Source: an uncultured Eubacteriaceae bacterium (lineage in GTDB: Bacteria; Bacillota; Clostridia; Lachnospirales; CAG-274). Taken from it: DNA of 64,000 bases. The position numbers and the translations under genes are program-made. Shown here piece by piece: positions 1-8,652 of the stretch (positions within the stretch are counted from its first letter, which is position 1; each line of letters starts with the position of its first letter). The DNA is taken from the NCBI GenBank assembly GCA_946497035.1, contig CAMMIW010000011.1, positions 1-64,000 on the forward strand, in the 5' to 3' direction. Under the pieces are notes generated by a model. It made no database searches. It saw nothing but the letters and a program-made list of their open reading frames with translations, and was not told the origin of the DNA.

Positions 1-99
1 GGTTGTTTAATTCACTTTATATGATTATTTAGTTTTCAATGTTCAATTATATTGGCTATTTATTTTCACTAACTTTTCATCTCGTTAGCTACTTATTAT

Positions 100-127
100 A
101 TTATAACCATTTTCTTTATTTTGTCAA
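100..127 (-). promoter_or_regulatory. Strong promoter P2, probably of an rRNA operon beyond the left edge
   Basis: On the minus strand TTGACA (122-127) and TATAAT (100-105) are separated by 16 bp. Downstream, towards position 1, is an untranslated leader containing TTGAAAACTAAATAATC (about 24-40), which resembles the sequences that flank rRNA genes in Firmicutes. With P1 at 181-209 this forms a tandem pair typical of stable RNA operons. The rRNA genes themselves are outside the window, so that assignment is inference. Confidence 0.7.
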
Positions 128-180
128 GCTTTTTTTAATTTATTTTTCTCGACTTATTTTGTCGTTTTAGCGACTAGACT

Positions 181-209
181 ATAATATCATAATTTTTTTA
201 TCTTGTCAA
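181..209 (-). promoter_or_regulatory. Strong promoter P1, tandem with P2
   Basis: On the minus strand TTGACA (204-209) and TATTAT (181-186) are separated by 17 bp. It lies just downstream of tRNA-Ser(GGA) and about 80 bp before the second promoter. No open reading frame follows on this strand before the window edge. Confidence 0.65.
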
Positions 210-251
210 CAACTTTTTTACTCTATTTTAATATTAGTTGTATAGTTAAAA

Positions 252-340
252 CGGAGAAGGTGGGATTTGAACCCACGCACCGCTATTAACGATCTACTCC
301 CTTTCCAGGGGAGCCCCTTCAGCCACTTGGGTACTTCTCC
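252..340 (-). tRNA. tRNA-Ser (anticodon GGA)
   Basis: The minus strand folds into a class II tRNA with a 7-bp acceptor stem GGAGAAG/CTTCTCC, an anticodon loop CTGGAAA (anticodon GGA), a long variable arm and a T loop GTTCAAATC. The 89-nt length and long variable arm fit tRNA-Ser. It would read UCC and UCU. The 3' CCA is not encoded (TTTT follows the discriminator G). UCC is also the specifier codon I read in the serS T-box at 24.5 kb. Confidence 0.95.
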
Positions 341-368
341 CCAAAGCTAAATCAAGACAAAAAAATAA

Positions 369-456
369 CGGAGGATCAGGGATTCGAACCCTGGCGCCGC
401 TCTCACGACCTGCCGGTTTTCAAGACCGGACCCTTCAACCACTTGGGTAATCCTCC
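369..456 (-). tRNA. tRNA-Ser (anticodon TGA)
   Basis: The minus strand folds into a class II tRNA with acceptor stem GGAGGAT/ATCCTCC, anticodon loop CTTGAAA (anticodon TGA, decoding UCA/UCG family codons), a long variable arm and T loop GTTCGAATC. No CCA is encoded; TTATTTTTTT follows. It is 28 bp upstream of tRNA-Ser(GGA), and the two probably share the promoter at 509-537. Confidence 0.95.
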
Positions 457-508
457 ATATTAATATTTAAAACCTCTAGGTACTTTCTTTCCCTTAAGGA
501 CAATATTT

Positions 509-537
509 ATTATATAAGACTTTTCTAAAAATGTCAA
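509..537 (-). promoter_or_regulatory. Promoter of the tRNA-Ser pair
   Basis: On the minus strand TTGACA (532-537), a 17-bp spacer and TATAAT (509-514) lie about 50 bp upstream of tRNA-Ser(TGA). The rest of the 457-849 interval is AT-rich; I see no gene or clear terminator in it. Confidence 0.75.
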
Positions 538-849
538 CACTTTTTTATAATTTTTTTCAAAATATTTTTCTTCATATTATAATTAATTTTTTTATACTAT
601 TTATTTCAAATTTTTTTATAATTTTTTTAATTTAATATATAAAATATAATTGTTTAATAAATAGAAAAATGATAAAATATTTTTAAAATATTATAGTTTA
701 TAAAATATTTCTTATAATCTTTATTTTTTAAAATATCTTTATTTTTTAAAATTTAATATATAGTTTATATTAAATAATAAAAGTTATATTTTTAGATATA
801 ATATATATATCCAAAATTCAATATTTTATATTTTTAAGGAGGTTTTAAA

Positions 850-2061
850 ATGAATATAGAAAAAACAGTTATAGATAATTTTTGCAATTTAATTAAATTC
901 GATACTACTTCAAATCCACATTCTTCTACTTACCCTTCTACTAATTCACAAAATGAATTTGCTAAAATCGTTGCAAAAAAATGTGAAGATATAGGCCTTG
1001 AAGATGTAAAAATAGATGAAAATGGTTATGTAATAGCAACATTAAAAGCAACAACTAATAAAAATGTACCTAAAATAGGTTTTATAGCCCATATGGATAC
1101 AAGCCCAGATTATAACGGTAAAAATATAAACCCAAATATTATAGAAAATTATAATGGTAAAGATATTATTTTAAAAAATATAGTATTATCTCCTTCAGAA
1201 TTTCCCTCTTTAAATAAATATATTGGTAAAAAGCTTATAACTACAGATGGTACAAGCCTTTTAGGAGCAGACGACAAAGCAGGTATGGCAGAAATATTAA
1301 CAGCTTTTCAATATTTAAAAAATAACCCACAAATAGAACACGGGGAAATAAAACTTGCCTTCACCCCAGATGAAGAAGTAGGAAATGGTGTAACATATTT
1401 TAATGTTAAAGATTTTGGTTGTGATTATGCTTATACCATAGATGGTGGTGGTTTAGGTGAGCTAAATTATGAAAATTTTAATGCGGTAGATGCTACTATT
1501 AATATTATTGGTAAAAATGTTCACCCAGGCCACGCTACTAATATAATGATAAATTCTGCTATGATAGCTAACGAGCTTTTATCTATGTTACCAGATGAAA
1601 CACCTACAAATACAAAAGGTTATGAAGGTTTTTATCATCTTACAGATATAAAAGGTAATGTTGAAAAAACTAATTTACATTTTATAATTCGTGCCTTTGA
1701 TAAGGAAGAATTTGAAAATAAAAAACAAACTATAACAAATATAGTAAATACACTAAATAAAAAATACAATAATATTTTAGAGCTAAATTTAAAAGATAGT
1801 TATTTTAATATGTATGATATTTTAAAAGATAATATGGAAATAGTAGAAAAAGCTAAAAATGCTATAGAAAAAGCAGGATTAAATGTTTCTGTTAAGCCTA
1901 TAAGAGGTGGCACAGATGGTGCTAGGCTTTCTTTTATGAATTTACCTTGCCCTAATATTTTTACAGGTGGCCACAATTTTCACGGCCCTTATGAATATAT
2001 TTGTATAGATTCTATGGTTAAGGCAGTAGAAGTTATTATTAATATAGCTAAAGATATTTAA
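850..2061 (+). CDS. pepT: Peptidase T (tripeptide aminopeptidase, M20B)
   Basis: The 403-residue product matches PepT in length and motifs. It is a cytosolic zinc peptidase that removes the N-terminal residue from tripeptides. Visible metal-site motifs are IAHMDTSPD (His81, Asp83), LLGADDKAG (Asp141), TPDEEVG (Glu175/176), YTIDGG (Asp198) and the C-terminal GGHNFHGPYE histidine. The dimerisation-domain HPGHA motif is also present. AAGGAGG at 836-842 fixes the start. It is monocistronic; the tyrS T-box promoter follows 44 bp after the stop. Confidence 0.95.
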   Translation: MNIEKTVIDNFCNLIKFDTTSNPHSSTYPSTNSQNEFAKIVAKKCEDIGLEDVKIDENGYVIATLKATTNKNVPKIGFIAHMDTSPDYNGKNINPNIIENYNGKDIILKNIVLSPSEFPSLNKYIGKKLITTDGTSLLGADDKAGMAEILTAFQYLKNNPQIEHGEIKLAFTPDEEVGNGVTYFNVKDFGCDYAYTIDGGGLGELNYENFNAVDATINIIGKNVHPGHATNIMINSAMIANELLSMLPDETPTNTKGYEGFYHLTDIKGNVEKTNLHFIIRAFDKEEFENKKQTITNIVNTLNKKYNNILELNLKDSYFNMYDILKDNMEIVEKAKNAIEKAGLNVSVKPIRGGTDGARLSFMNLPCPNIFTGGHNFHGPYEYICIDSMVKAVEVIINIAKDI

Positions 2062-2104
2062 AAATATAAAAAGTAAAAATTTGTTATAAAAATTAAAATA
2101 GATG

Positions 2105-2133
2105 TTGATTTTATTATTTGTATATGATACAAT
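2105..2133 (+). promoter_or_regulatory. Promoter of the tyrS T-box transcript
   Basis: TTGATT (2105-2110), a 17-bp spacer and TACAAT (2128-2133) preceded by TGA (extended -10). Transcription would begin near 2140 and run through the T-box leader. Confidence 0.65.
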
Positions 2134-2139
2134 AAAAAA

Positions 2140-2365
2140 AATTTTATAGTAATAAATATTATGATAAAGGATAAAGCTTTATTTGGTTACAATTTTAGAG
2201 AGTTAGCCGGTTGGTGCAAGGCTAATAGTACAAATAAAAGAACCTACACCTTTTGAATATTTAAGGGTTGCTCCTTTAAAGGCTTTTGAGGTAATGTTCT
2301 AACATTATAAATTAAGGTGGTAACACGGGTATTCTCGTCCTTTGGGCTTGAATATCCGTTTTTTA
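2140..2365 (+). promoter_or_regulatory. T-box leader (tyrosine specifier) upstream of tyrS
   Basis: The leader has a Stem I distal loop (GTTAGC CGGTTGGTGCAAG GCTAA, about 2202-2224) and a candidate specifier UAC (Tyr) at 2245-2247 within AACCTACACC. The T-box sequence AAGGTGGTAACACGGG is at 2314-2329. An intrinsic terminator follows (ACGGGTATTC paired with GAATATCCGT then T6, 2325-2364). T-box leaders bind uncharged tRNA and read through the terminator when the amino acid is scarce. The UAC specifier and the gene downstream agree. Confidence 0.9.
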
Positions 2366-2398
2366 ATTAAAACATAGAAAGAAAGGAAGTTTATTTAT

Positions 2399-3631
2399 AT
2401 GTCTAGTGAAAATGTATATGATATTTTAAAAGAAAGGGGATTTATAGAACAATCTACAAACGAAGAAGAAGTTAGAAAGCTTTTAGGTGAGGAAAGTGTT
2501 ACATTTTATATAGGTTTTGATCCAACAGCAGATAGCTTAACGGCAGGCCATTTTTTAACAGTAATGGCTATGAGCCATATGCAAAAAGCAGGGCACAGAC
2601 CAATAGCTCTTGTAGGTGGTGGCACAGGTATGGTTGGAGATCCATCACATAGAACAGATATGCGTCAGATGATGACATTAGATACAATAGAGCATAATGT
2701 TAATTGTTTTAAAAACCAATTATCTCGCTTTATAGAGTTTGGCGAAGATAAAGCTCTTATAGTTAATAATGCCGATTGGCTTAGAAAATTAAATTATATA
2801 GATTTTATTAGAGATGTTGGGGTTCATTTTTCTGTAAATCGTATGCTTACAGCAGAATGTTTTAAAAGCCGAATGGAAAAAGGCTTATCATTTTTTGAAT
2901 TTAACTATATGCTTATGCAAAGCTATGACTTTTTAGAGCTTAATAGAAGATATAACTGTAAAATGCAACTAGGTGGTAGCGACCAATGGTCTAACATTAT
3001 AGGTGGCGTTGAACTTATAAGACGTATGGATCAAAAAGATGCTTATGGTCTTACCTTTAAGCTCCTTACAACAAGTGAAGGTATAAAAATGGGCAAAACA
3101 CAAAAAGGAGCAGTATGGCTTGATCCTAAAAAAACTACACCATACGAATTTTACCAATATTGGAGAAATGTTGCCGATAGTGATGTAGAAAAATGTTTAT
3201 CTCTTTTAACATTTTTACCTATGGAAGAAGTTAAAAAACTTGGTGCTTTAGAAGGTAGCGAAATAAATAAAGCTAAAGAAATATTAGCTTATGAAGTTAC
3301 AAATATTGTACACGGAGAAGAAGAAGCTAAAAAAGCTCAAGAAGCATCTAGAGCATTATTTGCAGGTGGTGCATCTGGCGGATCAATACCTACTACAGAA
3401 ATGGATAAATCTAATTTTGAAAATGGACTTAATATATTAGATGCTTTAGTTAGCTTAAAACTTGCTCCATCTAAAAGCGAAGGTAGAAGGCTTGTTCAAC
3501 AAGGTGGAGTTAAAGTAAATGACGTTAAAATAGAAGCTATAGACCACAATTTAACTTTAAATGATTTTAAAGATAATAAATTATTAATCCAAAAAGGTAA
3601 AAAAGTATTTCATCAAATAGAGCTTAACTAA
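2399..3631 (+). CDS. tyrS: Tyrosyl-tRNA synthetase
   Basis: The 410-residue class I synthetase charges tRNA-Tyr. The HIGH-type signature is [12 protein letters not shown] (TAGH at 48-51), GGSDQW is at 192-197, and the KMSKS-type loop is KMGKT (230-234). A C-terminal S4 RNA-binding domain carries [14 protein letters not shown]. The start ATG follows GAAAGGAAG at 2381-2389. Expression is under the tyrosine T-box immediately upstream. The gene reads towards ymxH and may be cotranscribed with it. Confidence 0.97.
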   Translation: MSSENVYDILKERGFIEQSTNEEEVRKLLGEESVTFYIGFDPTADSLTAGHFLTVMAMSHMQKAGHRPIALVGGGTGMVGDPSHRTDMRQMMTLDTIEHNVNCFKNQLSRFIEFGEDKALIVNNADWLRKLNYIDFIRDVGVHFSVNRMLTAECFKSRMEKGLSFFEFNYMLMQSYDFLELNRRYNCKMQLGGSDQWSNIIGGVELIRRMDQKDAYGLTFKLLTTSEGIKMGKTQKGAVWLDPKKTTPYEFYQYWRNVADSDVEKCLSLLTFLPMEEVKKLGALEGSEINKAKEILAYEVTNIVHGEEEAKKAQEASRALFAGGASGGSIPTTEMDKSNFENGLNILDALVSLKLAPSKSEGRRLVQQGGVKVNDVKIEAIDHNLTLNDFKDNKLLIQKGKKVFHQIELN

Positions 3632-3678
3632 ATAATTATCTAAATGTTTAAAATTTTTTAATAGCATAAAAAATCATA

Positions 3679-3722
3679 CACCATTACTTTTTTACATATA
3701 TTCTATTAAAAAGGTAATGGTG
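3679..3722 (+). promoter_or_regulatory. Inverted repeat at the ymxH translation start / possible tyrS terminator
   Basis: CACCATTAC (3679-3687) and GTAATGGTG (3714-3722) are perfect complements, with additional T/A-rich pairing inside the loop. A short T run follows. The right arm contains the GGTGA that would serve as ribosome binding site of the next gene. It could act as a weak terminator or as an RBS-masking hairpin. Confidence 0.5.
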
Positions 3723-3728
3723 ATTTTT

Positions 3729-3989
3729 ATGGCTCGTGTAGAAGATTTAAGACAAAAAGAAGTTATAAATATAAGAGATGGTGCAAGAATTGGCTTTGTA
3801 TCTGATGTAGATATTAATATAAAAACAGGTTGTGTTGTAAAAATAATAGTAGCAGGGCCTTGTAAAGTTTTTGGTTTTTTTGGTAGAGAAACAGAATATG
3901 TTATTAGCTGGTGCGATATAAAAAGAATAGGAGATGACATAATATTAGTAGATGTTGAAATAGAAAGTGTATTAAGAGATGTTACATAA
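3729..3989 (+). CDS. YlmC/YmxH family PRC-barrel protein
   Basis: The small protein (86 residues from the preferred ATG at 3729) resembles the YlmC/YmxH family. It shows the typical EDLRQKEVINIRDGARIGFV N-terminus and a PRC-barrel pattern with GFFGRETEYVISWCDIKRIGDDIILV. The family is widespread in spore-forming Firmicutes and often annotated as sporulation-related, but its molecular role is unclear. An in-frame ATG at 3717 sits too close to AAGG, so 3729 is preferred. It is 16 bp upstream of the methyltransferase gene, probably cotranscribed. Confidence 0.8.
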   Translation: MARVEDLRQKEVINIRDGARIGFVSDVDINIKTGCVVKIIVAGPCKVFGFFGRETEYVISWCDIKRIGDDIILVDVEIESVLRDVT

Positions 3990-4005
3990 AATTTAGGAGG
4001 GAAAA

Positions 4006-5175
4006 ATGTTAACAAAAGAAAATATATTAGAAAAACTAAATCAATTTATAAATATGCAATATTTTTCTAAAGCTATAATAAGCAACCCTATTAAAAAAAA
4101 TGAAACCTTACCTAAAAAGGTAGATATAAAAAAAATTATGTTAAAAAATAAAATTTGTTATCAGTTTGCTTATTATATAGATAAAAAAGTAACTCACGAA
4201 AATATAGAAGATAGCTCACAAGTTATAAATAAAATAATAAATATTATGAGTGAAAATTTTAAACAATGTGATATATTAGCAGATAATAGCCTTACAATAT
4301 TAATGAACAAAAAGGGAAATTTTAAAATAACAGGAGTAAAAAAATCTACAAATATAGATGCTAGCCCTCTATCTCACAATAAAACAAAAAACTATATATT
4401 AAAAGAAGGCGAATATATAGACTGGCTTTATCAACTAGGCGTAATGGATAAAAATGGCATAGTTATAAGCCATAAGCAAAAAAAATTTAGACAAATAAAT
4501 AAATTTTTAGAGATGCTAAAAGACATAGAAGAAAATTTACCTAAAAATTCAAAAATAATAGATATGGGCTGTGGTAAAAGCTACCTTACCTTTGCAATGT
4601 ATCATTATTTTAATATTATAAAAGATAAAAATGTAACTATAAATGGATATGACTTAAAAAAAGATGTGGTAGAAAATTGTAATAGTCTAGCTAAACAATT
4701 TGGCTTTAAAAATTTAAAATTTTTTAATGAAGATATACAAAATATAGATGAAAAAGAAAATATAAACATGATAATTTCATTACACGCTTGTGATACGGCA
4801 ACAGATTATGCTATATATTTTGGTGTAAAATTAAATTGTGATGTTATATTAAGTGTTCCTTGTTGCCAACACGAACTTTTTAAACAAATAAAAAATGATA
4901 CCCTTTCCTCTATGCTTAGTTATGGTATATTAAAAGAAAGATTTTCATCTTTGTTAACAGATAGTTTAAGAGCAGATGCTTTAAAATTATGTGGGTATAA
5001 AACAAATATAATAGAATTTATAGATATGGAGCATACCCCAAAAAATATAATGATTAAAGCTATAAAAAATAAAAGTTTTAACAAAAATATAAAAAATGTT
5101 GAAAATTTTGAAAAACTAATAAATAATTTTAACGTTAACCCAACTATATATAAATTACTTAAAGATTACTTTTAA
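4006..5175 (+). CDS. Class I SAM-dependent methyltransferase (METTL25/Methyltransf_32-like)
   Basis: The 389-residue protein has a Rossmann methyltransferase domain in its second half. Motif I is IIDMGCGKSYLTFAMY (about 184-199), followed by an acidic strand end (INGYDLKKDVV) and LHACDTATDYAI. The catalytic-region motif SVPCCQHEL (about 283) is characteristic of the Methyltransf_32 group. The substrate is unknown; an RNA or protein target is possible. The N-terminal 170 residues have no motif I recognise. A strong RBS (AGGAGGG, about 3995-4001) fixes the start, and it follows ymxH closely. Confidence 0.7.
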   Translation: MLTKENILEKLNQFINMQYFSKAIISNPIKKNETLPKKVDIKKIMLKNKICYQFAYYIDKKVTHENIEDSSQVINKIINIMSENFKQCDILADNSLTILMNKKGNFKITGVKKSTNIDASPLSHNKTKNYILKEGEYIDWLYQLGVMDKNGIVISHKQKKFRQINKFLEMLKDIEENLPKNSKIIDMGCGKSYLTFAMYHYFNIIKDKNVTINGYDLKKDVVENCNSLAKQFGFKNLKFFNEDIQNIDEKENINMIISLHACDTATDYAIYFGVKLNCDVILSVPCCQHELFKQIKNDTLSSMLSYGILKERFSSLLTDSLRADALKLCGYKTNIIEFIDMEHTPKNIMIKAIKNKSFNKNIKNVENFEKLINNFNVNPTIYKLLKDYF

Positions 5176-5195
5176 ATAACAATAATCTAAATAAA

Positions 5196-5228
5196 AAGGT
5201 AGGCTTAAAAAAGTGTTAAACCTACCTT
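5196..5228. terminator. Bidirectional terminator between the methyltransferase gene and valS
   Basis: AAGGTAGG (5196-5203) pairs with CCTACCTT (5221-5228), and U-rich tails follow on both strands. It serves convergent genes. Confidence 0.75.
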
Positions 5229-5236
5229 ATTTTAGT

Positions 5237-7873
5237 TTATTTTTTCAAAGAGTTTATTTGCTCTCTAACTTTTTGTAACATATCTTTATATTTTGCCATT
5301 TTTTCTTTTTCTTCATTTATAACTTTTTCTGGTGCTTTTACAACAAAACCTTCATTAGAAAGTTTTTTCTCAACACGCTCAACTTCTTTTACAAGTTTAT
5401 CTTCTTCTTTTTTAAGCCTGTCTAACTCTTTTTCTATGTCTACAAGCTCATCAAAAGGCATATATATAACACCATTAGGTATAACAACAGAAACTGCACC
5501 TTCAGGAGCGTTTTTATGCTCTTCTATTTTTATATCACTAGCAAAAGCTAAAGTTTTGAAAAATACTTGGCTTGTTTCAAAAGTATTATTAACTAAATCG
5601 CTATTAGAAGAAATTATTATTTGAGCTTTTTTACTATTAGGCACATTCATTTCAGAACGTATATTTCTTATACCTTTTATTGCTGTTTTTATAAGCTCTA
5701 TTTTTTCTTCTTCTTTAAAAAAGTTAAACTTTTCTTCATATTGTGGCCATTTAGATAACATAATTGTTTCTTCTTCATCTTGTATAGATGTAAATATTTC
5801 TTCTGTTATAAATGGGGCAAATGGGTGTAACATTTTTAAAGAATTTATAAGGACTGTTTTTAACGTATATAAAGCGGCTTTTCTAGTTTCATCTTCTTTA
5901 TTGTAAAGACGAGGCTTAACCATTTCTATATACCAATCGCAATATTCGTCCCATATAAAATCATATATTTTAGATAAAGCTACACCTAAATCATAGCTTT
6001 CTAAATTTTGAGTTACTTCTTTAGCAAGAGTATTACATTTAGATAATATCCATTTATCTGCATCTGTAAGAGTATCAAAACATATATTAGATAAATCTTC
6101 ATTTTCTATATTCATTAATATAAAACGAGTAGCATTCCATATTTTATTTAAGAAATTTCTATTAGCTTCTATCTTTTCCCAATAAAATCTTAAATCGTTA
6201 CCTGCCGAGTTACCAGATGTAAGCATAAGCCTTAAAGCATCTGCACCATATTTTTCTATAACTTCTAATGGATCTATACCATTTCCTAAAGATTTGCTCA
6301 TTTTTCTACCTTCAGAATCTCTAACAAGGCCGTGAATTAAAACATCTTTAAATGGTAATTCGTTCATTTGCTCAAGGCCAGAAAATACCATACGAACAAC
6401 CCAGAAGAAAATAATATCATAACCTGTTACTAATACGTTAGTAGGATAAAAATATTCTAATTCTTCTGTTTTTTCTGGCCAACCTAAAGTAGAAAAAGGC
6501 CATAAAGCAGAGCTAAACCAAGTATCTAAAGTATCTTCATCTTGTGTTAAAACAGTATGATTACATTTTGAACAGGCACTAGGCATTTCTCTAGCTACTT
6601 CTATATGTCCACATTTTTCACAATAATAAGCAGGTATTCTATGTCCCCACCAAAGCTGACGAGATATACACCAATCTTTTATATTTTCAAGCCAATGTGT
6701 ATATATTTTGCTAAATCTATCTGGTATAAAACGAAGCTCTTTGTTATAATATGCATCTAAAGCAGGTTTAGCTAGTTCCTCCATTTTTACAAACCATTGG
6801 CTTTTAATAAGAGGCTCTACAACGTGAGAACAACGCTCGTGAACACCTACCGAATGATTAATAGGTTCTTCTTTTACAAAAAGGCCTAATTTGTCAAGCT
6901 CCTTTATAATTTCTTTTCTTGCATCATATCTATATAATCCTTTAAATTGTGCACCATTTTCATTTATTGTACCATCATCATTTAAAATGTTTATTTTTGG
7001 TAAATTATGTCTTTGTCCTACCTCAAAATCGTTAGGATCGTGAGCTGGCGTTATTTTAACAACACCTGTACCAAATTCCATATCTACATAATCATCTGCT
7101 ATAATAGGTATCTCTCTATTAACAAAAGGCACAAGACAAGTTTTACCTATAAAATCTTTATATCTATCATCATTAGGGTTTACTGCTATTGCCGTATCTC
7201 CTAACATAGTTTCAGGACGAGTTGTAGCAAATTGTAAAAATTTATCTGTACCTTTAATAGGATATTTTATATGCCAAAAAAATCCATTTTTATCTTCGTG
7301 ATCTACCTCTGCATCAGAAATAGTTGTTTCACAGTTAGGGCACCAATTTATAAGCTTTTCTCCTTTATAAATATATCCTTTTTCATAAAGACGGATAAAT
7401 ACTTCCATTACCGCATTAGATAAGCCTTCGTCCATTGTAAAACGCTCTCTGTCCCAATCACAAGAGTTTCCAAGTTTTTTAAGCTGGTTTACTATTGTTC
7501 CACCATATTCTTCTTTCCATTGCCAAGCTCTTTCTAAAAATTTTTCTCTACCTAAATCTTCTTTTGTTAAGCCCTCACTAGCCAATTTATCTATAATTTT
7601 AACTTCTGTTGATATGCTAGCGTGATCTGTGCCTGGTAGCCAAAGAGCAGAATAACCTTCCATTCTTTTCCATCTAATAAGTATATCTTGTAAAGTGTTA
7701 TCTAAGGCGTGCCCCATATGAAGATGGCCTGTTATATTTGGTGGTGGGATAACTATAGTATATGGTTTTTTATTTTTATCCACTTTTGCCTGGAAATATT
7801 TTTTTTCTAGCCAATTTTTATAAATCCTATCTTCGATAGAAGGATCATAATTTTTTTCTAATTCTTTTTTCAT
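5237..7873 (-). CDS. valS: Valyl-tRNA synthetase
   Basis: The 878-residue class Ia synthetase is full length. The HIGH motif is HMGH within PPPNITGHLHMGHALD (about residue 52), KMSKS is GRKMSKSLGNGIDP (about 525), and the CP1 editing region contains TTRPETMLGDTAIAVNP. A zinc-type knuckle (CEKCGH...CSKCNH) lies in the middle, and the C-terminal valyl coiled coil (VDIEKELDRLKKEEDKL) is present. The RBS AGGAGGT lies inside the end of the preceding 80-codon gene, and the two genes abut (TAA then ATG). The pair is governed by the valine T-box at 8243-8475. Confidence 0.97.
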   Translation of the reverse strand: MKKELEKNYDPSIEDRIYKNWLEKKYFQAKVDKNKKPYTIVIPPPNITGHLHMGHALDNTLQDILIRWKRMEGYSALWLPGTDHASISTEVKIIDKLASEGLTKEDLGREKFLERAWQWKEEYGGTIVNQLKKLGNSCDWDRERFTMDEGLSNAVMEVFIRLYEKGYIYKGEKLINWCPNCETTISDAEVDHEDKNGFFWHIKYPIKGTDKFLQFATTRPETMLGDTAIAVNPNDDRYKDFIGKTCLVPFVNREIPIIADDYVDMEFGTGVVKITPAHDPNDFEVGQRHNLPKINILNDDGTINENGAQFKGLYRYDARKEIIKELDKLGLFVKEEPINHSVGVHERCSHVVEPLIKSQWFVKMEELAKPALDAYYNKELRFIPDRFSKIYTHWLENIKDWCISRQLWWGHRIPAYYCEKCGHIEVAREMPSACSKCNHTVLTQDEDTLDTWFSSALWPFSTLGWPEKTEELEYFYPTNVLVTGYDIIFFWVVRMVFSGLEQMNELPFKDVLIHGLVRDSEGRKMSKSLGNGIDPLEVIEKYGADALRLMLTSGNSAGNDLRFYWEKIEANRNFLNKIWNATRFILMNIENEDLSNICFDTLTDADKWILSKCNTLAKEVTQNLESYDLGVALSKIYDFIWDEYCDWYIEMVKPRLYNKEDETRKAALYTLKTVLINSLKMLHPFAPFITEEIFTSIQDEEETIMLSKWPQYEEKFNFFKEEEKIELIKTAIKGIRNIRSEMNVPNSKKAQIIISSNSDLVNNTFETSQVFFKTLAFASDIKIEEHKNAPEGAVSVVIPNGVIYMPFDELVDIEKELDRLKKEEDKLVKEVERVEKKLSNEGFVVKAPEKVINEEKEKMAKYKDMLQKVREQINSLKK

Positions 7874-8116
7874 TTAAAAAAACCTCCTAAGACTTATATA
7901 TATTATAATTGCTATAAAAAACAAAAATAAACCTATCATTAAAAATATGCTACCCTTATCAGAAAACATCTCAGACATATCTGTATATTTTGAGCTTTCT
8001 TCTGTTTCTTCTATTTCTTCTGTTTGGCTATGCTCATTGTTATCTTTTATATCTTCTAACAAAGAGGTATCTATATTTATATTAGATTTATTATTTTTAA
8101 ATAAATATTTTAACAT
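7874..8116 (-). CDS. Small acidic single-pass membrane protein cotranscribed with valS
   Basis: The 80-residue product has an acidic Glu/Asp/Ser-rich segment and a C-terminal transmembrane helix (SIFLMIGLFLFFIAIIIYIS) ending in basic residues. I recognise no family. It lies between the valine T-box and valS, so it should respond to valine starvation. The annotated ATG at 8116 has only a weak RBS (TAGGT). The open frame continues upstream for 15 codons that would encode another hydrophobic helix (KIFALLVILLGIIIML), with AGGTG ahead of an ATT/ATC triplet at 8164-8159. A non-canonical start giving a two-helix protein is possible. Confidence 0.55.
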   Translation of the reverse strand: MLKYLFKNNKSNINIDTSLLEDIKDNNEHSQTEEIEETEESSKYTDMSEMFSDKGSIFLMIGLFLFFIAIIIYISLRRFF

Positions 8117-8242
8117 AATAATTATACCTAAAAGTATAACTAATAAAGCAAAAATTTTGATAATATCACCTACTTTATAAAAATAAAGGTTATATAATTA
8201 ATACTAAAAAATAGTGATAAGGTATACCAATAATAAAAACAA

Positions 8243-8475
8243 TTAAAAAAAAGCCCTTATAACAAAGGACGAAATTATCGTGGTACCACCTTATTTCAAG
8301 CAAATAAATGCAAGCACTCTAAGCTTATAACGTAAGCCAACCGTATAAAGCTACTATAAGTTCACTTTATATGCTCCAAAGCTACCTTCAATATTACATA
8401 TGCAAAGCTACCTTACAGCCTATGAGCAGCTCTCTCTTTTACCTGCCAATATTTACTCTTCTTTTTCATAGCATT
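8243..8475 (-). promoter_or_regulatory. T-box leader (valine specifier) upstream of the valS operon
   Basis: Read on the minus strand, the leader begins GCTATGAAAAAGAAGAGTA (AGTA motif), followed by AGAGAGCTGC and a distal loop. The specifier GUA (Val) is at 8385-8383 in GAAGGTAGCTTTGGAGC. The T-box AAGGTGGTACCACG follows, and then a terminator hairpin GTCCTT/AAGGGC with a T8 tail (8243-8270). The specifier matches valS, two genes downstream. The leader also controls the intervening 80-codon membrane protein. Confidence 0.92.
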
Positions 8476-8496
8476 TAATATATAATAATAATTATA

Positions 8497-8525
8497 ATTT
8501 TATATATATTATATAATTTTGTCAA
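8497..8525 (-). promoter_or_regulatory. Promoter of the valS T-box transcript
   Basis: On the minus strand TTGACA (8520-8525), a 17-bp spacer and TAAAAT (8497-8502) lie about 20 bp before the T-box leader. Confidence 0.75.
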
Positions 8526-8591
8526 TATTTTTTTATAAAAAAATTAACTGTTGCTAGTATTAAATTTTATTTTTTACTTATTCTTATAATA

Positions 8592-8619
8592 TTGACTTTT
8601 ATATAGTTAATGTTATAAT
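8592..8619 (+). promoter_or_regulatory. Promoter of the nitrite/sulfite reductase gene
   Basis: TTGACT (8592-8597), a 16-bp spacer and TATAAT (8614-8619), 34 bp before the GTG start. It diverges from the valS T-box promoter. Confidence 0.7.
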
Positions 8620-8652
8620 AGAAAAAATAATTTTTATAAAGGAGAAATCATT

